From: CAVZKK01 sp964573475
GTDB lineage: Archaea; Thermoproteota; Bathyarchaeia; Bathyarchaeales; Bathycorpusculaceae
Length of the DNA stretch: 10,101 nucleotides
Direction of reading: 5' to 3'
Assembly (NCBI GenBank): GCA_964573475.1
Contig: CAZNJT010000056.1
Location: 1-10,101 of the forward strand
This document shows positions 4,892 to 10,101 of the stretch, piece after piece. Under the pieces are notes generated by a model. That model searched no databases. It saw only the letters and a list, made by a program, of their open reading frames with translations, and was not told where the DNA came from. How positions within the stretch are numbered: the first letter of the stretch is position 1; each line of letters starts with the position of its first letter. The translations under genes were made by a program, and so were the position numbers.

Positions 4892-5077
4892 CTAATACTT
4901 TCGCCAAACATTGTATGGACACTGGTTCCAGCAATAACGGCTTCCCTTGAAAACAGTTTCTGCACTCAGGCATGTCAAAAAGCCTCGGCTTACCCACAAA
5001 TCATCCACACACAATAATACGTCCAAACCACCATTTTTGATTTGCGAGCCCCTCAGACAAAAGTTTACCATTCCCAT
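4892..5077 (-). CDS. Hypothetical small cysteine-containing protein (uncertain frame)
   Basis: Encodes 61 residues from ATG 5077, with GAGG five bases upstream and a T-rich promoter-like stretch (TTTTTTACTTTTC on the minus strand) just before it. Cysteines occur at 7, 23, 36, 49 and 53 (YCWNQCPYNVW). A neighbouring frame in the same place reads MPECRNCFQGKPLLLEPVS then IQCLAK, also cysteine-rich and resembling a CxxC start. One frameshift may therefore separate the real N- and C-terminal halves. It converges on the CxxC gene at 4730 with adjacent stops (4891 and 4892). The family is unknown. Confidence 0.35.
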   Translation of the reverse strand: MGMVNFCLRGSQIKNGGLDVLLCVDDLWVSRGFLTCLSAETVFKGSRYCWNQCPYNVWRKY

Positions 5078-5260
5078 TCATGCCTCATTCAGGCTGAAAA
5101 GTAAAAAACGCTTATCACAATCTTAGAGTTTCACATGGAAAATCCGCTTTGCTGCACGGAAACATGAAAATAGCCGTTTTCTAAGCTTTAATTTTAGCTT
5201 GGAAGCGATTCTAACCCATTTTTAGAGAAGCCAACAAAGTTTTTCGTGAGGTAGAATAAA

Positions 5261-5440
5261 ATGCGAAGCGAAAAATACGTTTTAAACAAGCTCCAAACCA
5301 TAAACGATAAAGATTTAGAAAAGTTGAGAGAAGCATTCATTAAACATTGTCACGCACGCTTTATGAAATACTTTTTCTGCCATGTTTCCCTTTGGAAAAA
5401 AGGAAGTTTACGCCAAAGAAGTAATGAAAGCCAACCTTGA
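5261..5440 (+). CDS. Hypothetical small helical protein, possibly frameshifted
   Basis: Encodes 59 residues. The first 40 look like real protein (MRSEKYVLNKLQTINDKD, LEKLREAFIKHCHARFMKYF). A good ribosome-binding site, GAGGT, sits eight bases before the ATG, and a TTTAATTTTAG stretch at 5187-5197 may be the promoter. The last 19 residues (HVSLWKKGSLRQRSNESQP) overlap a second ORF (5382-5516) in another frame that reads better there. Either these are two overlapping small genes, or one gene with a frameshift near 5375-5395 in a T-rich stretch. The function is unknown. Confidence 0.5.
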   Translation: MRSEKYVLNKLQTINDKDLEKLREAFIKHCHARFMKYFFCHVSLWKKGSLRQRSNESQP

Positions 5441-5516
5441 AAAGCTTGAACGTTTAATTAAAGTCTGCGGTTTTCTATTGCAGACGAAGGTTTACCTTTT
5501 CTGGAAGCTTGGATAA
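5382..5516 (+). CDS. Hypothetical small protein or C-terminal half of the preceding gene
   Basis: Encodes 44 residues: MFPFGKKEVYAKEVMKAN, LEKLERLIKVCGF, then LLQTKVYLFWKLG. The central helix (YAKEVMKANLEKLERLIKVC) is well formed. There is no ribosome-binding site before the ATG, and it overlaps 5261-5440 by 59 bases in a different frame. It therefore may be reached by a +1 shift from the upstream frame, making one protein of about 85 residues, or translated by coupling. The family is unknown. Confidence 0.4.
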   Translation: MFPFGKKEVYAKEVMKANLEKLERLIKVCGFLLQTKVYLFWKLG

Positions 5517-5594
5517 GGCTGGAGAGTTGACTATGTTTTTGGGGTGGTTGCAAGGTTTGGTTTTTTTGTTGAATAAAGAGGGGTAGATGGGGGG

Positions 5595-7367
5595 TTATGG
5601 GTCTTTTTGTCCGTAGGTTATGCAGGCAGCGGTCACGTCGTATATGTCTATTATGCCGTTGCCGTCTAAGTCGCAGTTTGGATAGTAAAGTGGTTGGCCT
5701 ATTTTTGAATCGTAACATATGCAGATGGCTGTCACGTCGTATATGTCTACTTCAAAGTACGGTGCCACCACATCGCCTGGAATAGTCACAATGACAGTGC
5801 CATACACGAGCGTGTTGTCTGCTGTGTCTGTTTCGCCTCGAACCGTGTCTGCCACAGCTTTTATGGTGTAGTTGCCCTTAGCAAAGCCAGCAGTGTTCCA
5901 AGTGAAGGTGAGCGTTGTGGAGTCTCCACTTGTTAAGCTAACGGTCTGAGTTTGGATGGCTCCGCTGCCAGCGACAGCCCTTATTTCTTGTTGACTTAGT
6001 GTTCTGTTGTAAATCCTCACTTCATCGATGATGCCCTTGTGCAGGTGGCTGGGGCCGTCTATGGTCAGGCCCCATCCAAAGTTGTGAATTTTGCCGCTCA
6101 TGAGCGTTGTGTTAGCATACGGCTGTCCATTCACGTAAATTGCTGCGTAGCCGCTTGAGTCGTACATCCACACCACGTAGTACCATTGGTTGTAGGGCAG
6201 GTATGGTAGGGTAGCACCATATTGTTTCCAAAATTCCTGTTGCAGGTCGTCGCCAACGCCTGGTGCTGTGCATCTGCCAAAGTTGAACCTAACTCCAGCA
6301 GGGTCCGCTACGTAGGCATAGGCAACATAGGAATAGCCCCCGGCTGAAATGAGCTCGTAAGCTTCGTTAGGGATCTGTTCCAGCTTCACCCATGCTGCTA
6401 TCGTGACAGCATCAGAAATGTTGTTCAAGCTTGGAGAACCGGGAACTGCAACATAATCGTCTATTCCGTCGAAGCTCAACGCTTTTCCGAATTTTCCGTC
6501 GGTCCAGGTGGCTCCGTAGATTGTGCCGTCGTTAAGGTTTCCAGAACTGTCGTGTGCAGTTGTGCCGCTGCCTTCGTCGAAGCTCCAGTAACCAACCAAG
6601 CCACCGTTAACGCCCACAGCATCAGCGCGTGCAGTAACATTGAAGGTTTCAGGGTAGCTGCCTTGGTTTGCCACTGTGACGTTTATGATGGCGCTGTAGC
6701 CTTGACCAACCACAGTTTTGGAAGACCTAACATTAGTGACGGCAACATCATGGACACCAAAAGCATAAACCCTGTTATCAAATGATCCTATGTAGACTTT
6801 GCCATAAGCAACAGCGGGAGAAGACTCTACGTGGCTATCTGTCCTGTAGCTCCAGATGCGCGCTCCGGACAAAGCATTCAAACAATAAACATTGCAATCA
6901 TCTGACCCTACGTAGACTTTGCCGTCAGCAACAGCGGGAGAAGACCACACAGAGCTGCCTGTCTTGTAGCTCCAAACGAGCGCTCCAGTAGTAGCATTCA
7001 GGCAGTAAGTACTGTTATCACCAGACCCCACGTACACCAGACCACCAACAACAGCAGGAGAAGACCACACATAGCTGCCTGTCTTGTAGCTCCAAACGAG
7101 CGCTCCAGTAGTGGCGTTCAGGCAGTAAACATGATCATCAGGATAACCAGATCCCACATAAACCAAACCACCAAAAACGGCAGGAGAAGACCACACAGAG
7201 CTGCCTGTCTTGTAGCTCCAGACGAGCGATCCGGTAGTAGCATTCAGGCAGTAAGTACTGTTATCACCAGACCCCACGTACACCAGACCACCAACAACAG
7301 CAGGAGAAGAATACACATAGCCACCTGTCGTGTAGTTCCAAACGAGCGCTCCGGTAGCAGCGTTCAG
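5595..7367 (-). CDS. C-terminal half of secreted peptidase: PQQ propeller, CARDB with nested LamG, dockerin
   Basis: This is the 3' part of the gene that begins at 8971; the assembly gap cuts it. In protein order: five PQQ-type propeller blades (about 7367-6770; each LNATTGALVWSYKTG, then SSPAVVGGLVYVGSGDN), a CARDB adhesion-type beta domain starting HDVAVTNVRSSKTVVGQGY (about 6756-6622), a LamG/concanavalin-like domain starting LVGYWSFDEGSG and ending IIDEVRIYNRTLSQQEI (about 6606-5969), the rest of CARDB (QTVSLTSGDSTTLTFTWN to TADNTL, about 5967-5779), and a dockerin (about 5777-5598). The second dockerin calcium loop (DLDGNGIIDIYD) is intact; the first (VVAPYFEVDIYD) has lost its ligands. 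No transmembrane anchor follows. The role is probably extracellular substrate or surface binding, with docking to a cohesin partner. The TAA is at 5597-5595. Confidence 0.85.
   Translation of the reverse strand: MNAATGALVWNYTTGGYVYSSPAVVGGLVYVGSGDNSTYCLNATTGSLVWSYKTGSSVWSSPAVFGGLVYVGSGYPDDHVYCLNATTGALVWSYKTGSYVWSSPAVVGGLVYVGSGDNSTYCLNATTGALVWSYKTGSSVWSSPAVADGKVYVGSDDCNVYCLNALSGARIWSYRTDSHVESSPAVAYGKVYIGSFDNRVYAFGVHDVAVTNVRSSKTVVGQGYSAIINVTVANQGSYPETFNVTARADAVGVNGGLVGYWSFDEGSGTTAHDSSGNLNDGTIYGATWTDGKFGKALSFDGIDDYVAVPGSPSLNNISDAVTIAAWVKLEQIPNEAYELISAGGYSYVAYAYVADPAGVRFNFGRCTAPGVGDDLQQEFWKQYGATLPYLPYNQWYYVVWMYDSSGYAAIYVNGQPYANTTLMSGKIHNFGWGLTIDGPSHLHKGIIDEVRIYNRTLSQQEIRAVAGSGAIQTQTVSLTSGDSTTLTFTWNTAGFAKGNYTIKAVADTVRGETDTADNTLVYGTVIVTIPGDVVAPYFEVDIYDVTAICICYDSKIGQPLYYPNCDLDGNGIIDIYDVTAACITYGQKDP
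6770..7367 (-). repeat. Tandem PQQ-blade repeats, about 120-bp period
   Basis: Five coding units with a 120-bp period (one is 126 bp, carrying the extra residues YPDDH). The DNA is nearly identical between units: for example 7021-7080 and 7267-7326 differ at only a few positions. Units nearer the C-terminal end (6770-6900) are more diverged. The array runs into the N gap, so further copies are probably missing from the assembly. Confidence 0.85.
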
Positions 7368-7467
7368 NNNNNNNNNNNNNNNNNNNNNNNNNNNNNNNNN
7401 NNNNNNNNNNNNNNNNNNNNNNNNNNNNNNNNNNNNNNNNNNNNNNNNNNNNNNNNNNNNNNNNNNN
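7368..7467. other. Assembly gap, 100 N
   Basis: Exactly 100 N, the conventional scaffold gap. It lies in the near-identical blade repeats, a common cause of broken assemblies. The reading frames on the two sides differ by one, so the real length should leave remainder 2 when divided by 3 if the gene is intact. Confidence 0.95.
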
Positions 7468-8971
7468 GTCCTGTTGAGGGTGAAGTTCCCGTGTGACTGA
7501 GGTCGTGGTGAAACATCGGCCACGCTCCGAATATCAGATCAGCGAAGACGAAGCCACGGTTTACAGTGGCCACTGGCGGATCCGAAGAGACAGTGTCCTC
7601 GACCGCGAAATAGAGTATCGTTCCGGTAGTCGAGGTTCCCGAGTCATAGACTCTGATGAAAAATTGCTGGCCGTAGATTTTTGGGACAACATCCTTGAAC
7701 TCGGTAATGTCAAAGACAATGTTATTGGGACAGAAGGAAAAGTTTCCGCCGCTTATGTAGTCCGTGAAGCTTTTTGACACGTCTGGATTGTCATGGGTTC
7801 CCATTCCAATTGTGATCTTGCAGTCTCCTCTCAGGGGGTGCTCTATTCGAAAATAAGAAGTCAATGTGGGTACGTACCCTATTCTGTCACGATAAAACAT
7901 GGCATACTGTACTCTTTGACTCATTGCCTTGTAAGATATCCAATAGCAGCCGTCGGGGACGTTTTCCCATGGCTTGCGCGCTACACCCCAAGAATTCGCG
8001 ATCTTGAACGCACCGTAACGTGTTTGCCCTTGCTCTGTGTATGGAAAGCTGTCATCGTACCCCACGATTGTGTTCGCGTGGTTGATACCTCCAGGATTGT
8101 AATTATCTAGGGTCCAAACATCCTGACTTGTAAGCACCCATGGCTTTAACTGAAACCCGTCCACACCGATCTGCGCAAGGTTTCCTGAAGTTATCAAGTT
8201 CTTGAGAGCCAAAATGCCAAAGGGAGGATTGACATAAATCAATTCAAATTGAGTCGAAGCCCCACGATAATAAGCCGCCTCTCGCCAAGCATTTTCTGAA
8301 GGCCAGGTGGCTTGATCGAAAGGGTTCCAAGGCATTTTTGCCCAAGAGCAGGCACCTATAGAGCAAACCAAGTTTATGGCATCATAAAAGAAAGATCCAG
8401 TGTCGATGCCCCCATTAGTCAGATGGTAAACGAAGGCAGGACTGATTATCTTGTCCTGGTATTCAGGGGTCGGATACCCTATCGGATACCCTCCCTTCCA
8501 TCGCGCGCCTGTAAGATTCCACCCATGTTCTTTTGCTTCCTGAAAAGTCTTAGTATAATATCCTACAGCCCAAGAGACACATGAGCCTTGCCCGTCCTGA
8601 TCGCCTATCGGCGGGAACCATGCACTGGCAGACCAATCTACACTGCCAGGCGGTTGATTGACCGATCCGAGGGAGATGGTATCCACAACCATGGCTTTGG
8701 CTGCAATTTGCGTCCACTCCTCTTCTGTGGGCGCACGTAACCCGGTTCCATGACCGTTGATTATCAGATTATGATTTCCGCCATCAGAAACTCCAAGATA
8801 TTCTTTCATTTTTTCCAGTTCAGCAGCTGTAATCCTATGCTCAACGATTTTTGCTTGCCCAGATTCTTCTCTTAAACTTGCTTTCACGCTGAATGCTTGA
8901 ACGTTAAAGGTCGCTGTTAACGTACTGGCTAACAATAATACAAAAAATATTCCAGAAACAGTCCTTTTCAA
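7468..8971 (-). CDS. N-terminal half of secreted papain-like (C1A) cysteine peptidase
   Basis: Numbering is from TTG 8971, chosen because it gives a clean signal peptide (KRTVSGIFFVLLLASTLTATF, cut near VQA or VKA) and follows GGAGGG closely; GTG 9019 would add 16 residues without character. A propeptide-like region (about 25-105) precedes the peptidase. Catalytic residues are visible: oxyanion Gln125 and Cys131 in DQDGQGSCVSWAVGYY, His298 in GGINHANTIVGYDD, Asn326 in FKIANSWGVA. The domain spans about 110-370, longer than papain. A further beta-rich region (about 380-490) leads to WPMFHHDLSHTGTSPSTG, the usual lead-in to an archaeal PQQ propeller, where the gap begins. The frame continues in the fragment at 5595-7367, so both are one gene of more than 1,090 codons. 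It should be secreted and cleave protein outside the cell. Confidence 0.88.
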
Positions 8972-9108
8972 TTGCCCTCCCTTCTCGTGTACATAGTATG
9001 ACCAACTGGGAAATAACACTTTTGGAAGAAACTTCTATGCAAGAAAAAAGAGGACTTCGGAAGATATCGCTACTGTTCTATTGTTCCTCCAAATGGGGGT
9101 AGGGAGTT
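8972..9108. other. Intergenic leader of the peptidase gene
   Basis: No coding frame stands out. On the minus strand CCAAAAGTGTTATTTCC (about 9026-9010) could hold the promoter of the peptidase gene, and GGAGGG lies just before its TTG start. The right part is rich in G (GGGGGTAGGGAG, 9095-9106) and touches the left repeat of the cassette. Confidence 0.3.
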
Positions 9109-9150
9109 TGTATGCGTGCGTGCAATTGTTGTAGGCCCGTCTATTTGGAG
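9109..9150 (+). repeat. Left inverted repeat of the cassette
   Basis: It starts TGTATGCGTGCGTGCAA and ends GTTGTAGGCCCGTCTATTTG plus GAG. Compared with the reverse complement of 9444-9483 it has 37 matches in 40 aligned positions, plus two extra bases (GT). A further CTCCAAAT at 9087-9094 could pair with ATTTGGAG at 9143-9150 as a local hairpin. Confidence 0.8.
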
Positions 9151-9216
9151 TCAAATATTTGTGAATGTTCTGGAAACTTTAACCTATATTTTCACGGGTA
9201 TTCTGAAAACGAAAAT

Positions 9217-9375
9217 TTAGCAAGGATTTGTTTCTTTTTCGCGCATTTTGTCGTAGTCGTATACCTCAAAGGTAAGAGGAGCTAAGGCTTGTATTATTGT
9301 TTCCGTCCCCTCTTTAAAATAGCGGGAATTTGCAACTTTCACTTTTCTGCCTGTTACTTTCTCAAAGCAACCCAT
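9217..9375 (-). CDS. Hypothetical 52-residue protein inside the inverted-repeat cassette
   Basis: ATG 9375 opens a frame reading MGCFEKVTGRKVKV, then ANSRYFKEGTETIIQALAPL and TFEVYDYDKMREKETNPC, with TAA at 9219-9217. An in-frame stop lies four codons upstream of the ATG, so the start is well bounded. The composition is that of a real small folded protein: basic strands, a central helix, then an acidic strand. A TATA-like AATATATTTT (about 9439-9430 on the minus strand) lies just inside the right repeat, about 55 bases upstream. No ribosome-binding site is clear. I do not recognise the family. It is the only coding content of the cassette, so it may be its cargo or a relic of a larger element. 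Confidence 0.5.
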   Translation of the reverse strand: MGCFEKVTGRKVKVANSRYFKEGTETIIQALAPLTFEVYDYDKMREKETNPC

Positions 9376-9443
9376 ATCAAAAACTTAAAAGAATCTTAAC
9401 ATTCATCCTCATAAACCAACCAAACCCAACAAAATATATTCAG

Positions 9444-9483
9444 CTCCAAATAGGGGCCTACAACCGTTGCACGCACACATACA
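9444..9483 (-). repeat. Right inverted repeat of the cassette
   Basis: It starts CTCCAAATAGGGGCCTACAA and ends GCACGCACACATACA, the near-perfect reverse complement of 9109-9150. The outer sequence on the right (CACAAAAAATCG) does not match the left flank. Confidence 0.8.
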
Positions 9484-9509
9484 CACAAAAAATCGTACAT
9501 GTCCAAAAC

Positions 9510-9619
9510 AAAATTTATATTTTCTTCTAGAACTAAATTTCACTAACAGTTAAATCCCAGCTTTGAATATTCACTATTTGAACCCATAAAAGGTTCCTTA
9601 AAAAAAAGGAGGGAGGGGA
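9510..9619 (+). promoter_or_regulatory. Promoter and ribosome-binding region of the gene at 9620
   Basis: Two TATA candidates are AAATTTATATTTTC (9510-9523) and TTGAATATTC (9562-9571); the latter would give a leader of about 30 bases. A strong purine-rich ribosome-binding site, GGAGGGAGGGGA, lies immediately before the ATG at 9620. Confidence 0.45.
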
Positions 9620-9775
9620 ATGAATAAAAAAGCAACCATCATAATCTCCCTAGTAGAAGAAAGCAAAGAAAAAACAAACCAAGAACTAGAAAAAGAAATA
9701 TACACTGCACTATCCGAAATGCCAATAAAAATTCCATGGATAAAAAAAGTGGAAAAAGTCAAGGTAACCGATTAA
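9620..9775 (+). CDS. Small conserved-looking archaeal protein
   Basis: Encodes 51 residues: MNKKATIIISLVEESKEKTN, then QELEKEIYTALSEMPIKIPW and IKKVEKVKVTD. The pattern is a strand (ATIIISLV), a charged helix, and a second strand (VEKVKVTD), a small alpha-beta fold. Similar short proteins with an IIISLVEE start and a IPWxKKVEKVxV ending are common in uncultivated archaea, in my general knowledge; no function is established. The start is supported by a very strong ribosome-binding site (GGAGGGAGGGG). It overlaps the 3' end of the convergent PadR gene by 17 bases, which could couple their expression negatively. Confidence 0.7.
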   Translation: MNKKATIIISLVEESKEKTNQELEKEIYTALSEMPIKIPWIKKVEKVKVTD

Positions 9776-10101
9776 GACCAACGTTTCTGCCCGAAAAGAC
9801 TCTTGCAACAATCCTCTGAACACTACCGTTAACCCTCTCAACTTCTCTAACAACGCCCAAACCTTTCGAAGTCAAACGGTAAACTCTGCGCCTGTTCTCC
9901 TGCACTCCACACACCAAGCCAGCCCTCTCCATCGCATAAAGATGCGAATAAACCGTCCCAGAACTCGGCAGAAAATGGAATTGCAAATATACATGCTTGA
10001 TCACGTCATAGCCAGTGATACATCCGCCATTATGACCCAAAGCTGAAAGAATAATAAAATCCATGAAACCATTGATTACCCGCTTCTCAATATCCCTTAC
10101 A
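9759..10101 (-). CDS. PadR-family transcriptional regulator, partial (N-terminus off window)
   Basis: 113 residues are visible. The frame is open to the window edge and reads VRDIEKRVINGFMDFIILSA, then LGHNGGCITGYDVIKHVYLQ, FLPSSGTVYSHLYAMERAGL and RRRVYRLTSKGLGVV. The VRDIEKR lead is usual in archaeal PadR proteins, so the real start lies just outside and the internal ATG at 10064 is not the start. Recognition helix (SSGTVYSHLYAME) and wing (RRVYRLTSKG) are complete. The last 30 residues form a basic tail after a short helix. PadR proteins are dimeric repressors, often of stress or efflux genes; the target here is unknown. The 3' end overlaps the convergent small gene at 9620-9775. Confidence 0.85.
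   Translation of the reverse strand, partial: VRDIEKRVINGFMDFIILSALGHNGGCITGYDVIKHVYLQFHFLPSSGTVYSHLYAMERAGLVCGVQENRRRVYRLTSKGLGVVREVERVNGSVQRIVARVFSGRNVGLNRLP

Larger units (their letters stand above)
9109..9483. mobile_element. 375-bp inverted-repeat cassette with one small ORF
   Basis: Long inverted repeats (9109-9150 and 9444-9483) enclose about 290 bp that hold one 52-residue ORF on the minus strand with its own TATA-like box. The size and ends starting TGTATG resemble a MITE or a very small transposon-like cassette, but no transposase is present and no target duplication is clear outside the repeats. A structured RNA or regulatory region is the alternative. Confidence 0.45.

Noticed and set aside
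5450..5640. Switch from A/C-rich to G/T-rich plus strand, as a possible replication-related skew change
   Set aside because: The switch coincides with the end of the large gene and a short G/T-rich intergenic run; there are no origin boxes or initiator gene nearby.
6770..7367. Regular 120-bp repeats as a possible CRISPR array
   Set aside because: The whole unit is repeated and coding, with no unique spacers; it encodes propeller blades.
7131..8584. Several plus-strand ORFs opposite the peptidase gene
   Set aside because: They are antisense to strongly supported catalytic and propeller sequence and show no domains of their own.
9330..9530. 66-residue plus-strand ORF
   Set aside because: Low-complexity sequence that crosses the right inverted repeat and is antisense to the start of the 52-residue ORF.

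Overview
The window looks archaeal, most likely from an uncultivated TACK-type lineage such as Bathyarchaeia, known from a draft assembly. Reasons: AT-rich TATA-like boxes close upstream of starts, GTG and TTG starts, winged-helix regulators of archaeal type, small orphan proteins, and a secreted protein with PQQ blades, CARDB and dockerin modules of the sort common in archaea. A run of exactly 100 N (7368-7467) is a scaffold gap. The lineage is an inference from gene content and was not tested.

Left part (1-1790): two minus-strand genes in tandem encode secreted proteins with SipW/TasA-type N-termini; the second is cut by the window edge. They lie behind a control region that holds a near-perfect 22-bp palindrome. 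Next come two convergent winged-helix genes whose stops are one base apart.

Middle (1790-4480): an IS200/IS605-group element carries an intact tnpB and paired end hairpins, but no tnpA. It sits in decayed sequence: a frameshifted minus-strand remnant on one side, and on the other three coding-like fragments without usable starts. A RelB/RelE-type toxin-antitoxin pair with coupled translation follows.

Small-gene zone (4480-5520): several short genes, including a 53-residue cysteine protein and a pair of overlapping or frameshifted ORFs. None has a function I can name.

Right part (5595-8971): one very large minus-strand gene, split by the gap, encodes a secreted papain-like (C1A) cysteine peptidase followed by a PQQ-type beta-propeller, a CARDB domain with a LamG domain nested in it, and a C-terminal dockerin. 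It probably degrades or binds extracellular protein or glycan. Its modules suggest attachment to a cohesin-bearing surface partner.

Far right (9020-10101): a 375-bp cassette bounded by about 41-bp inverted repeats holds one 52-residue ORF. It is the strongest candidate here for something undescribed. It is followed by a small conserved-looking 51-residue gene, overlapped at its 3' end by a convergent PadR-family regulator that runs off the window.
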